64,000 nt of DNA, taken from Notolepis coatsorum. Taxonomy: Eukaryota; Chordata; Actinopteri; Aulopiformes; Paralepididae. Position numbers and translations under genes: made by a program. A model generated the notes under the pieces. It ran no database searches and had not been told where the DNA came from. It worked only from the letters and a program-made list of their open reading frames with translations. Positions 22,744 through 33,293 of this stretch are shown in pieces. The DNA lies in NCBI GenBank assembly GCA_963971535.1, contig OZ020586.1:75417706-75481705 (forward strand), in the 5' to 3' direction. The number at the start of each line of letters is the position of its first letter. The stretch's first letter is position 1.

Positions 22744-24563
22744 TTAAGAGTAGCTGAAAAGAATACTTTCTTTCAACCTTGAGGTGAATGGAGCCTGTCT
22801 GGAAGTGGAGGGGCCTTCTCTGGAGGGCTTAGACAAGCCTTCTCTTGAAGAGGCCAAATCTTCTCTGGAGGATGATGGGCCATTTCTGAACTCTGAAAAA
22901 GGTTTTCTAGAAGAGGACAAGTCTTTGCCAGACACTGTGGAGTCATCAGAGCTGTCCTCAGTTTGCATTTCAGACGAGGTTGTGGTTGGAAGTCTCCTCT
23001 CTTGGCACTTGCGAACATTCTTTGCTAAATCGTCTTCATCACTCTCTGACGTGTCCTCACCTTCTTCATCCTTACAATCGGACTTGGAGGGAGCTCTTCT
23101 GAAACTCTTCTGAAGCTTTTTGGAAAACCTTTTGGACACCGTTAAATAGTTATATTTTGGTGAAGATGTTGAGTAATCAGAACTGTGTTCAGTTTCAGAG
23201 GTACTTAGCTCCCCATCACATTCAGACTCAGACTCAGTTTCACATGAAGGTGTCATCTGTGGCCTCGGGTTCTGATTCCTGGTCTGAATATCGTTGTCCT
23301 CCTCTGGGGCAGACAAAATGGTACAGTGCGCATAATTGACGTTCTTCGCCTTTAGGAATCCGCCGAAAGAGTCGAACACCTATGTCAGAGGAGGGAGACG
23401 CTGCTAGTTTTGAGGTGGAGTCTTGCCTCACAAAGAGGAAGAATGACTACATCGTCTTCTTGGTTTTCTCCATTTCCAGAACAGGGTCTCCATCTGTGTG
23501 AGGGTCCTCCGTCTCATCTCTATATTGAAAGTCTTTGTCTACCGTCACAGATGTACCGGTACCAGGGTTTCCGTTAGAAAAAATTGTTGCCGGCCTCAGT
23601 GTCCGGTAGATTTCAATCTACCGGTCAAATGAGAGAAATTCCGGTCAGAGTTTATTGAGCTTAAAAACAATTGATAGGCAAAAGAATGACAACAAAACAA
23701 AAGAATGACATCATCAAGGCATGTAGATTTATAATATTTTTACTTAAAACTAGGCTACTTTTGCGTATAGTCATTATATTCCAAATAAAATAAGTCCCGA
23801 GACTCCGTGCTGCTGCCGACTTTAAATCAAATAGGTGTCTGTGGGCAGTCGCCCGACATTAATAAACAGCAGTCTGTTATAATCACATTTTATGAGCTAA
23901 CGAATTCCGTTATATTGGACATTTGTATTAATTATATCAAGCGAAGAACTGAGAAATTTGGCAGAGAGAGACGGCAACATTATCGTGGGTTTGCGTGGCG
24001 ACTCTCTCTCTCCACCTCCCAATGACTTATTTGCGAGAGTATGTCGATGCAGAGCAGCAGATTCAGCTGTTTTCTGGCTCTTTTCTGGCTCTATCTGGGG
24101 ACCGCTCAGCAGCGCCACCCACCCAACAGCTGAAGTGCCAATGGCTGAATTAGAGTACTGCACTGTGCCGCTGCTGCTCCGGCTCTGCAGCTGCACATGC
24201 ACTCGCAAACCCAGAACTAAGCTCTCGCTGACAACGTCGTTGTCATTATTAGAAGCAACGATGAAACAAATGTAATGATCGTTTCGTTCATCGCATAGGC
24301 TATTTAATTTTAGCCTATTTTAATACAATTCAAATAATCAAATTGTGCTTAGAGGGAATTATTTTCACCGGACATTAACCGGAGAGATTAAATATGTCGG
24401 ACTTCAACAGATTTTGCCGGAAACGCTGACCGGTACCCTCATTTTGTGGAGATTCGTCCCTCAGTTCCCTGTGGTCTAGATCTATGGATTGTTCACGTTG
24501 CAGATCTTCATGTTCCAACCCTTGCTCTTTAAGTGAAGCTTCGGTCTTAACCGCACTTTCACA
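22744..24563 (-). pseudogene. Acidic/serine-rich exon, copy A (interrupted)
   Basis: I do not recognise the family. The minus-strand exon begins after acceptor CTTTTACTCTTCACAG at 24563 with TGTGAAAG. It parallels copy B, then carries the 3' half that copy B lacks: a serine- and glutamate-rich tail with repeats such as SREDLASSREGLSKPSREG, ending at a stop at 22744 or at a donor before it. Recognisable middle motifs are FDSFGGFLKAKNVNYAHC and KRFSKKLQKSFRRAPSK. Compared with copy B there are small insertions and deletions around 23385-23490 that shift the frame, and a hAT element (23563-24428) splits it. Copy A is therefore not a working exon, though its last 211 codons are open. Confidence 0.6.
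23563..24428. mobile_element. hAT element, CAGGGTTTCCG type, in acidic exon copy A
   Basis: Ends CAGGGTTTCCGTTAG and, inverted, CAGCGTTTCCGGCAAA. The exact 8-bp duplication ACCGGTAC lies at 23555-23562 and 24429-24436. The corresponding site in copy B (near 27355) is uninterrupted. It has no transposase. About 100 bp from 23695 match 46220-46330. Confidence 0.9.
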
Positions 24564-24649
24564 CTGTGAAGAGTAAAAGAGTGCATGTTTAGAAGATTCA
24601 GTACGTTATAGGCTCATATCTCTGATTCATACTGATGTGTATACACAGA

Positions 24650-24842
24650 TACTGATGCCGGTACTGAAGGTGATACCAGGCTAAAATACTGCAGGTACTG
24701 AGGGTGATACCATGCCTCAGGGCAGCTCTGGCTGCAATTGTAGCTTACCACCACCGGTATGACTGTGTATGAACGAATAATGGACTCTGTAAGCGCTCTG
24801 GGGTCTCTGGGGTGTCACAAAGAGCGCTATATAAATCCAATC

Positions 24843-24881
<39 letters not shown>

Positions 24882-25330
24882 GATACCAGGCTAAAATACT
24901 GCAGGTAATGAGGGTGATACCAGGCTAAAATACTGCAGGTACTGAGAATGATACCAGGCTAAATTACTGCAGGTACTGAAGGTGATACCAGGCAAAATTA
25001 CTGCAGGTACTGAAGGTGATACCAGGCTAAAATACTGCAGGTACTGAGGGTAATACCAGGCTAAAATACTGCAGGTATTATAGATAATAGGCTATATATA
25101 GAGAGAATAGTCAGATTTAACCTCAGTTAGTAAATATAGAGAATAGTCAGATTTAACTTCAGTTAGTAAATAATAGAGAATAGACAGATTTAACCTCAGT
25201 TAGTAAATATAGAGAATAGTCAGATGTAACTTCAGTTAGTAAATATAGAGAATAGACAGATTTAACCTCAGTTAGTAAATATAGAGAATAGTCAGATGTA
25301 ACTTCAGTTAGTAAATATAGAGAATAGCTA
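24650..25330. repeat. Two adjacent intron minisatellites (unit A)
   Basis: The first has a ~34-bp unit (gtgataccaggctaaaatac…), split by a LINE-tail fragment at 24709-24880. The second, from 25085, has a ~36-bp unit (atagagaatagtcagattta…). Both arrays recur in unit B at 27590-28046 with different unit numbers. Confidence 0.9.
24709..24880 (+). mobile_element. LINE/SINE 3' tail fragment with (ATT)n
   Basis: The stretch from cctcagggcagctctggctg to gagcgctatataaatccaat, ending in an ATT microsatellite, is the common 3' module of fish LINEs and their SINEs. It splits the 34-bp minisatellite and is absent from unit B. Confidence 0.75.
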
Positions 25331-25422
25331 CTGATGTTTATATGATATGGACCTATGATTGACTCCTACAATGTGATTGTAAGGAGGAAAATGATTCACA
25401 CATCCTTACATGAACATATTCT

Positions 25423-25888
25423 TTTTTGTTATCCACTTTTTCTCCTATTTTTCTTGTATTTTCCTCCCATCCCAATTTAGTCGTTATGCCAATTCCCCCC
25501 TCCCCTTCCTGGTCATTGCGTGCATTTGCCCCCTACTTGCCGGTCTAGGGAGCCCTGAAGTCTATCACATGCTTCCTCCGATACATAGGAGACAGCCAGC
25601 AGCCTCTTTTCACCTGGCAGCGAGGACTCTCATTGGATGAGTGTAACGCGTGGGAGGGCACACTATCTCACCCAGATCCCTTCCTCGCTGTGCAGGTGCC
25701 CTGACCGACCTGTAGGAGTCGCTGTTTACAACGACCAGATTACCACCCACCGGCTTCCCTCCCGCTGACACTGCCAATTGTGCCAGTATGACGACCGGCC
25801 AAGCCGGAGGCACCGCTGACCGCTGGATTCAATACCAGTGTCTCTGCAGTGGTAGACACGCTTAGTCCGCTGCGCTACCCGGCCGCCC
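25423..25888 (-). mobile_element. tRNA-derived SINE, copy 1
   Basis: Minus-strand SINE with a tRNA-like head: it begins GGGCGGCCGGGTAGCGCAG and has a box-B-like GTATTGAATCC. Target duplication TACATGAACATATTCT lies at 25407-25422 and 25889-25904. The A/T-rich tail is at the low-coordinate end. The same family occurs at 50924-51386. Confidence 0.88.
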
Positions 25889-26351
25889 TACATGAACATA
25901 TTCTGTACACTATGTTCTCAGTCGCTCTATAGCCATAAATGGACTCCTATCTCTGCTCAGTATCTGCTTCTGACACTATAATGTAAACAGCCTATGCCCT
26001 ATGATATATAATCAGCGAAGGGAGATGTACCTTATGGACTAATATACATAGTCGAGACACAGTATATGCATCATGAGAACTTGCATGTTAAATATGTATC
26101 AAGTAATATGACTCTCTTTGTCTGTGAGTTATAAAACATGTACACTGTTACTGTGTTATTATCTCTTCCATCCTCCGCTCTTTATCATCTCCTCTCTGCC
26201 TCCCTTCTTCCCCACTCTATTACTAATGAAAGAGCATTTTTATTTAACAAACTGTATGGATCCATATTATAATAAACAATCTTATTGAACTTCAGGAATT
26301 GTCTCCTAATCATTCTGATATTGATTTCAATATTGGTATTCATTATTTTAA

Positions 26352-26812
26352 TTCTTTTTTTTGTATCTACTTTTTCTCCCATTTTCTATTTTTCTCCCAT
26401 CCCAATTTCGTATCGGCCAATTCTACCCTCCCCTGTCTCGAACGCTGTTAGGCCATGCCTCCGACAGGCCGGCTGCAATGTGGACCAAGCCTTGCATCAC
26501 GTGTCCCCTCCGGTACACGAGGAGGCAGCTGTCGCATCTTTTCACCTGCACAGCGCGATCTCTCAGCGGCGAGGGTCTGCGTGGGAGGGACACGCCGCCC
26601 CCGTCGCTTCCTGATTCTGCCTGCACAGCGCGATCTCTCGGCGGCGAGGGTCTGCGTGGGAGGGACACGCCACCCCCGTCGCTTCCTGATTCTGCTGCGC
26701 AGGCGCACCAACCGACCTGTAGGAGTCGCTGTCCACAACGTCCGATCCCCACCCACCAGCTTCCCACCCCTAACACTGCCAATTGGTTGCGTTAGTATGA
26801 ACGACGCAAAAT
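26352..26812 (-). mobile_element. tRNA-derived SINE, copy 2, headless, at duplication junction
   Basis: The body and tail match the SINEs at 25423-25888 and 50924-51386, but the sequence stops near 26805 before the tRNA-like head. It then joins the truncated acidic exon. Two tandem ~74-bp copies (cagcgcgatctctc…) lie at 26549-26696. It occupies exactly the join between duplication units A and B. Confidence 0.82.
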
Positions 26813-27487
26813 GCACTTGCGTACATTCTTTGCTAAATCGTCTTCATCACTCTCTGACGTGTCCTCACCTTCTTCATCCTTACAATCGGACTTGGAGGGA
26901 GCTCTTCTGAAACTCTTCGGAAGCTTTTTGGAAAACCTTTTGGACACTGTTAAATAGTTATATTTTGGTGAAGATGTTGAGTAATCAGAACTGTGTTCAG
27001 TTTCAAAGGTACTTAGCTCCCCATCACATTCAGACTCAGACTCAGTTTCACATGAAGGTGTCATCTGTGGCCTCGGGTTCTGATTCCTGGTCTGAATATC
27101 GTTGTCCTCCTCTGGGGCAGACAAAATGGTACAGTGCGCATAATTGATGTTCTTCGCCTTTAGGAATCCATCGAAAGAGTCGAACACCTCTAGTTTTGAG
27201 GTGGAGTCTTGCGCCTCACAAGGAGGAAAAATGACTACATCGTCTTCTTGGTTTTCTCCATTTCCAACATCCTGTGGCAGAACAGGGTCTCCATCTGTGG
27301 GAGGGTCCTCCGTCTCATCTCTATATTGAAAGTCTTTGTCTACCGTCACAGATGTTCCCTCATTTTGTGGAGATTCGTCCACCCTCAGTTCCCTGTGGTC
27401 TAGATCTATGGATTGTTCACGTTGCAGATCTTCATGCTCCAACCCTTGCTCTTTAAGTGAAGCTTCAGTCTTAACCGCACTTTCACA
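26813..27487 (-). CDS. Acidic/serine-rich exon, copy B (5' part)
   Basis: No known family was recognised. The exon starts after acceptor CTTTTACTCTTCACAG and reads CESAVKTEASLKEQGLEHED in phase 0. It continues with an acidic stretch (DFQYRDETEDPPTDGD), the motif VFDSFDGFLKAKNINYAHC, and a Ser/Glu-rich stretch ending EDDLAKNVRKC at about 26820. There it runs into SINE sequence and soon stops. The composition is low in hydrophobic residues, with no membrane segment, and would suit a disordered nuclear protein. In fish zinc-finger clusters, acidic exons often precede a finger exon, but none follows here downstream on the minus strand. The frame is open across about 220 codons, so it may still be exonic, though without its 3' half. 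Confidence 0.5.
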
Positions 27488-27589
27488 CTGTGAAGAGTAA
27501 AAGAGTGCATGTTTAGAGGATTCAGTACGTTATAGGCTCATATCTCTGATTCATACGTCACATGCATACTGATGTGGATACACAGATAC

Positions 27590-28046
27590 TGATGCCGGTA
27601 CTGAAGGTGATACCAGGCTAAAATACTGCAGGTACTGAGGGTGATACCAGGCTAAAATACTGCAGGTAATGAGGGTGATACCAGGCTAAATTACTGCAGG
27701 TACTGAAGGTGATACCAGGCTAAAATACTGCAGGTACTGAGGGTGATACCAGGCTAAAATACTACAGGTACTGAGGGTGATACCAGGCTAAAATACTGCA
27801 GGTACTGAGGGTGATACCAGGCTAAAATAATGCAAGTACTGAGGGTGATACCAGGCTAAAATACTGCAGGTATTATAGATAATAGGCTATATATAGAGAG
27901 AATAGTCAGATTTAACCTCAGTTAGTAAATAGAGAATAGGCAGATGTAACTTCAGTTAGTAAATATAGAGAATAGACAGATTTAACCTCGGTTAGTAAAT
28001 ATAGAGAATAGTCAGATGTAACTTCAGTTAGTAAATATAGAGAATA
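27590..28046. repeat. Two adjacent intron minisatellites (unit B)
   Basis: The same two arrays as at 24650-25330: ~34-bp units (gataccaggctaaaatactg) from 27608 to about 27875, then ~36-bp units (atagagaatagtcaga) to 28046. Confidence 0.9.
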
Positions 28047-28619
28047 GCTACTGATGTTTATATGATATGGACCTATGCCTCCTACAACGTGATTGTAAGG
28101 AGGAAAATGATTCACACATTCTTACATGAACATATTCTGTACACTATGTTCTCAGTCGCTCTATAGCCATAAATGGACTCCTGTCTCTGCTCAGTATCTG
28201 CTTCTGACACTATAATGTAAACAGCCTATGATATATAATCAGCAAAGGGAGATGTACTGTACCTTATGGACTAATATACATAGTCGAGACACAGTATATG
28301 GATCATGAGAACTTACATGTTAAATATGTATCAAGTAATATGACTCTCTTTGTCAACATGTACACTGTTACTGTGTTATTGTCTCTTCCATCCTCTGCTC
28401 TTTATCATCTCCTCTCTGCCTCCCTTCTTCCCCACTCTATTACTAATGAAAAAGCATTTTTATTTAACAAACTGTATGGATCCATATTATAATAAACGAT
28501 GTTATTGAACTTCAGGAATTGTCTCCTAATCATTCTGATATTGATTTCAATATTGGTATTCATTATTCTAATTCTTAATACCTCGGACCACAGATCTTGA
28601 TTTACATCAAAACACATCA

Positions 28620-29846
28620 TTACAGTGATATAACCACCTGCATAAACAGCGGCTCAGGAGGTAGACCGGGCGTCTGGTAATCAGAAGGTTCCTGGTTCGA
28701 TTCCAGCTCCTCCCTGGCAGTGTGTCGAAGTCTCCTTGAGCAAGACACATAACCCCTAACTGTTCCCGATAAGCAAGTTGGCACCTTGCATGGTTGTCTG
28801 TGGTGTTGTTCAAGTTCTCTCATTGTCTTGAAGCTCATATCACACTGGTCACAGCTGCAAGGTTTCTCTCCTGTGTGTACCATGTGGTGTTTTTTAAGTT
28901 CTGACTTTGTCTTGAAGCTCATATCACACTGGTCACAGCAGTAATGTTTCTCTCCTGTGTGTACCATGTGGTGTTTTTTAAGTTCCGACTTTGTCTTGAA
29001 GCTCATATCACACTGGTCACAGCAGTAATGTTTCTCTCCTGTGTGTACCATTACATTTTGGTGTCTTTTAAGATATGCCTTACTCTTGAAGCTCTTGCCA
29101 CACTGACCACAGAAGTAAAGTTTCTCTCCTGTGTGTACCATGTGGTGTTTTTTAAGTTCCGACTTTGTCTTGAAGCTCATATCACACTGGTGACAGTAGT
29201 AAGGTTTCTCTCCTGTGTGTACCATGTGGTGTATTTTAAGATATGCCTTTGTTTTGAAGCTCTTCCTACACTGGTTACAGCAGTAAGGTCTCTCTGCTGT
29301 GTGTACCATGTTGTGTATTTTAAGATATGCCTTTAACTTGAAGCTCTCCCCACACTGGCCACAGCAGTAAGGTCTCTCTCCTGTGTGTACCAGGTGGTGT
29401 TCTTCAAGATGTGCCTTTCTCTTGAAGCCCTTCCCACACTGGTCACAGAAGTAAAGTGTCTCTCCTGTGTGTACCAGGTGGTGTTGTTTAAGACCTGACT
29501 TTCTCTTGAAGCTCTTCCCACACTGGTCACAGCAGTAAGGTCTCTCTCCTGTGTGCACCAGGTGGTGTTCTTCAAGATGTGCCTTTATCTTGAAGCTCTT
29601 CCCACACTGGTCACAGTAGTAAGGTCTCTCTCCTGTGTGTACCAGGTGGTGTTCTTCAAGATGTGCCTTTCTCTTGAAGCCCTTCCCACACTGGCCACAG
29701 CAGTAAGGTCTCTCTCCTGTGTGTCCCAGGTGGTGTTCTTCAAGATGTGCCTTTCTCTTGAAGCTCTTCCCACACTGATCACAGGAATGACTCCTCAATT
29801 CCTCCATGTCTCTATTGGTTGCCGGGCAGCAGGACAGGATTTGGAT
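28620..29846 (-). CDS. C2H2 zinc-finger exon with SINE-derived C-terminus
   Basis: The last exon of a fish C2H2 zinc-finger gene, probably a nuclear DNA-binding protein. It starts after a long pyrimidine tract and CAG acceptor (29847-29848), reading IQILSCCPATNRDMEELRSH, and encodes 408 residues to a stop at 28620. Eleven complete fingers of the form CxxC-x12-HxxxH with HTGE linkers are visible (one linker reads HTAE). One of them (finger 9, KRHQNVMVH) has five residues between its histidines. A twelfth finger loses its last histidine (EQHHRQPCKV) exactly where antisense SINE sequence begins. Residues from about 350 to 400 (GTVRGYVSC… LPPEP) come from that SINE. No KRAB or SCAN domain is in this exon, and upstream exons are not identified. 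It lies just upstream, in transcription order, of the acidic exon copies. Confidence 0.85.
   Translation of the reverse strand: MQILSCCPATNRDMEELRSHSCDQCGKSFKRKAHLEEHHLGHTGERPYCCGQCGKGFKRKAHLEEHHLVHTGERPYYCDQCGKSFKIKAHLEEHHLVHTGERPYCCDQCGKSFKRKSGLKQHHLVHTGETLYFCDQCGKGFKRKAHLEEHHLVHTGERPYCCGQCGESFKLKAYLKIHNMVHTAERPYCCNQCRKSFKTKAYLKIHHMVHTGEKPYYCHQCDMSFKTKSELKKHHMVHTGEKLYFCGQCGKSFKSKAYLKRHQNVMVHTGEKHYCCDQCDMSFKTKSELKKHHMVHTGEKHYCCDQCDMSFKTKSELKKHHMVHTGEKPCSCDQCDMSFKTMRELEQHHRQPCKVPTCLSGTVRGYVSCSRRLRHTAREELESNQEPSDYQTPGLPPEPLFMQVVISL
28647..28797 (+). mobile_element. tRNA-derived SINE (truncated) in zinc-finger exon
   Basis: The tRNA-like head ggctcaggaggtagaccggg and box-B-like GGTTCGATTCC are followed by ctccttgagcaagacac, the same family as 51797-52055. 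It is antisense to the zinc-finger gene and supplies its C-terminal codons. The 3' part is cut at about 28797, where the finger array starts. Confidence 0.88.
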
Positions 29847-29879
29847 CTGGGAAACAGAGAGAGAAAGAAACATTAAAAT

Positions 29880-30335
29880 TAAGAGATTGTAAACTGGTGG
29901 TCTAAGGCTATTTATAGATGTATGCTTTAAGACTAGGAGCCGTGCCTTACAGCGAAATTACAGAGGTGACTGTTCATTCTCCACTGGACACATAGCATGA
30001 GGTGACTGTTCATTCTCCATTGTTCACCACATGGATTAGTTAGAATAGAAAAATAATTTTACACAGTTAATGCAACTCCACATATATAGACATATGGTAC
30101 AGCTGGTCACTCCAAGACCACAGTGTCAAACAGACTGACATTCTCCACCTGGTCAACCAAGATCACAAAGTCTCTCTCAAAACTCCAGTCCTGCAAACCC
30201 ACCTGCATGCTGATAAATCAGCCCAAAGACATTGTCTGGACTAATGAAATGCAACAGGCAACACGGGGGTCCATATTACTGGCCTGTAGCAAGAATACTC
30301 ATTCCAAACCATAGTCATGCGGCAACATGGCTACA
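29880..30335. other. Intron/spacer without recognisable features
   Basis: The sequence lies upstream of the zinc-finger exon (minus strand). There is one short direct repeat (gaggtgactgttcattctcc, twice, near 29965 and 30000). No exon could be supported. Confidence 0.4.
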
Positions 30336-30450
30336 TGGGTACAAGGGGCTACACAACCCTGACTGTATTGAAATGCTAGATTAAACCACTACTAAAGAAT
30401 ATTAATTAGCCAGACAGTATAGGTACACAAAATGGCGGACACTCTATTAA

Positions 30451-32266
30451 CACTTTGAGTGCCACTCACGAGATTTCTCTAGTTTTTTTTAGGTGGTTGC
30501 ATGCCACTCACGAGATTTCTCGGAATTATTATTATTATTATTTTTTTGCGATCTGAAAAATTATTGCATCACCCGAGCCTACCCGAGTATAGCCGAGGGG
30601 CGCCGGCGATCACTGTGGAAAAAAGCGCCCCCTGTCGTCTCCCAGATGACATAAGTGATTTTGGAATGGACTCAATGAAAATGAAATGGGGAAAAAAATC
30701 CGGTACTCCACATTTTCCAGTTCACTGATCCAGCCGGGGTTACTAGAGTTCATTCTGGAGCCTCAGAGCCCCGCGGATCATGGAGTTCTATTGTATCGCG
30801 TTGGATCCATTAGGGCTGGGCGATAAAACGATAACGATAACTATCGCGATAAATTATTTCCTCGAAATAAACATGAAACGTGGTCGCAAAGTTTCGATAT
30901 ATCGATTTTCCAAGCTTGGATATGAGCACGCACTAACAACCAATCGGTGAAGGAGATGGCCGAGAGCGAAGGAGACCAGGAAGGAGACCCAGCGCTGCAC
31001 CTCTGGGTAGAGAGGTAGGACTCACTCAACAACAAGGCTGGCTAGGCTAACTAGCTTGCACGGCGATGTTTTATATATTTACGTGCCGAGTATGTGTGCG
31101 GCGTGAATTCTGAGGCCACGTTCATAGTAGTGTGTGGTATACAGTGGACGTCGTTTCAATATATTGTGGCGGAAGAGAGTATTTTAGTGTCATATTTATT
31201 ACATTGCCATGAGATACTCCGCTTGTCGGCTAACTTCTAACGTGCGCGGACTGATGACGACATCAACTCGACTCGAGACATTCGCAGCAGCATAATAAGA
31301 CAACAGGCTGGCTAGGCTAACTAGCTTGCACGCCGATGTTTTATATATTTACGTGCAGAGTATGTGTGCAGCGTGAATTCTGAGGCCACGTTCATAGTAG
31401 TGTGGGTATACAGTGGACGTCGTTTCAATATATTGTGGCGGAAGAGAGTATTTTAGTGTCATATTTATTACATTGCCATGAGATACTCCGCTTGTCGGCT
31501 AACTTCTAACGTGCGCGGACTGATGACGACATCAACTCGACTCGAGACATTCGCAGCAGCATAATAAGTTAATTAAACTTGACATACATTATATCGACGA
31601 TAATTATCGATATCGAATTATATGAAAATAATTTTATAATTTTATCGCGATAACGTTTTTGGTCATATCGCCCAGCCCTAGGATCCATACACGTATCGAT
31701 TTTTTCGAATGGTGATCAGGAATTGGAATATACCAGTTGGATACCATCTGATGTCTGGTAAGGACTCTATGTTATCAGTGGTAGGATAATCAGAGTAAGT
31801 TTGATGAAGTTATAAGCTGTTTTGTGAAATGTCTTCTTTCGGTTTCACTGTAAAAGTCCGTGAGGAAATCAACGGAGCGATTATCAGTGCGCGGCCGTAA
31901 TGTGCGTGCGTGCACGTATAATATTGATCATCTAGCGTTTATTTGAAAACGATTCATAAAAAGGCAGACGAATATCAACGTTGTGGAATATTCCACTAAA
32001 AGACGATTTTCATAGAATGCTCCAGAATGAGCTGTTTTTTATATCAAAACGGGGGCTTTTCTAACTGCTCTGAAACGGCAACGAGGCGATAAAAAAACAA
32101 TCTGCCTTCACAGCACTGACTGGAAAATAGTCTTTGATAATGCGATGGGCAGATTAGACACATAGCCATAATTTAAAACATAGATTAGGCGATATTAACG
32201 TTAACATTGGCGCCGATGGTGGCATTCAAGCGGTAAAACGGAAAACCAGGCGTGGCGCTGAAAGTG
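30451..32266. mobile_element. piggyBac-like MITE, copy 2, containing a MITE
   Basis: TTAA flanks lie at 30447-30450 and 32267-32270. Ends are CACTTTGAGTGCCAC and, inverted, CACTTTCAGCGCCAC. The other Pao LTR shows the empty site with one TTAA near 46017. Without the nested MITE it is 938 bp, the same length as copy 1. Confidence 0.92.
30811..31680. mobile_element. hAT-like MITE, GGGCGATA type, copy 2
   Basis: Inverted TAGGGCTGGGCGATA ends and the exact duplication GGATCCAT (30803-30810 and 31681-31688) define it. It sits within piggyBac copy 2. The interior has a two-fold ~265-bp tandem repeat (ggctggctaggctaactagc near 31039 and 31305), and the region corresponds to the interior of 12380-13217, inverted. 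Confidence 0.93.
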
Positions 32267-33293
32267 TTAACGGCAAGGGGACAGTGATACAAAGTTGAAT
32301 AATCACTTTAATAGTAATAGAAAGCATACATATTATACATAGCGCAGATCTCCTTTAATACGATAATGTCAATGCAACAATGTCAGAGGTAACGATAGTC
32401 CTGAACTACGAGTACTCGACCATTGATGCTTGGAATGGAGTGAGAAGAAGCGAGCAGCACGGGGAAAGCAAGATGGCGGGTGGAGACGGTAATTCTCTGG
32501 AGCTCCTACTCCAGAGAGCCGCAGACAAACTTGGGATAATCCTGTCGTCACTGGTGAGGAGGGTCTCGTATGGACCGGGTTCCTGTATTCCTAGCGCCCG
32601 ATGGCAGGATTAATAGCTATTAGTCCAAAAAGCCCGTTGGCATGGTTGCTAGCTAGTTAGCCCTTGTACACTTAGGCCAACCCGCATGTCGTCTTCAATA
32701 GGTAGTTAAATCCAGAACGCCGCTGGGTTCAGCTATAAGTCTCTCAACGTTACTTCGCTTGAACAAGTCACTATACTGTGCCAATAGTGGCTCGACAATA
32801 TTATGTGGTATCTAATTAGCTGTACAGCTCTCTGTCAAGATACGTTGCTTGCCGTCCTGTTACTGCTGCCAAACATTTCTTCTATAACACACACTCTGTC
32901 CAGGCATGTCCCAAGAACCCCACGCATGCGCTCACGCTGTCTACGGCGTTAAGAGTGGAACATATACAAATAAGCGAATGATGAATACTGGTAGGTAAAC
33001 AGATGACGTGAAAATATATATCTTATATATATAAACAATATATAAGTTATACAAAATAATAAACGCAGACTCTATGTGTTAATCTGGACCTTCAGAACAG
33101 CCGCCCCCTAATTAGTCGGAACCTAATTAGCAAATAAAATTTGGGGCACAGATTAATATCAAGAATCAAATCAATTTCTCCATAATGGGCTATGGGGAGT
33201 TGGAAGTAATCTATGAAGTCGGTGGGTTATCGTCGTCGTCAGGGGGGGTCAGGGAACGCAGGAAGCTCTATCAACTTAGCTACTGGTCTAGTA

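Larger units (their letters stand above)
23005..26351. repeat. Tandem segmental duplication, unit A
   Basis: This unit runs from the middle of the acidic exon through upstream intron minisatellites to the taattc stretch near 26351. It corresponds to unit B (26813-28578). Unit A is longer because it took a hAT (23563-24428), a SINE (25423-25888) and a LINE-tail fragment (24709-24880) after the duplication. Confidence 0.85.
26813..28578. repeat. Tandem segmental duplication, unit B
   Basis: This matches unit A from gcacttgcg (23005) onward through the exon, the intron minisatellites and the segment gaattgtctcctaatcattc, and ends near taattc at 28578. It lacks the hAT, LINE-tail and full SINE insertions of unit A. 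Confidence 0.85.
30336..33099 (-). repeat. BEL/Pao 3' LTR (with piggyBac insertion)
   Basis: This LTR is bounded, in minus orientation, by TGTTCTGAAGGTCC at 33099 and the …GTGTAGCCCCTT end at 30336. A purine tract (TTAGGGGGCGGC) precedes it. Apart from the 30451-32266 insertion, it matches the 5' LTR closely. Confidence 0.85.

Noticed and set aside
28620-28660. tRNA gene (box A/B-like head near 28650)
   Set aside because: The tRNA-like sequence is the head of a SINE shared with 51797-52055 and continues into the SINE body.
22744-29846. Acidic exon and zinc-finger exon as one gene in the usual order
   Set aside because: On the minus strand the zinc-finger exon comes before the acidic exon and ends in a stop, opposite to the usual acidic-then-finger order.
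28944-29876. Plus-strand frames with repeated FFKM/LEALPTL words
   Set aside because: They are antisense shadows of the zinc-finger array at 28620-29846.
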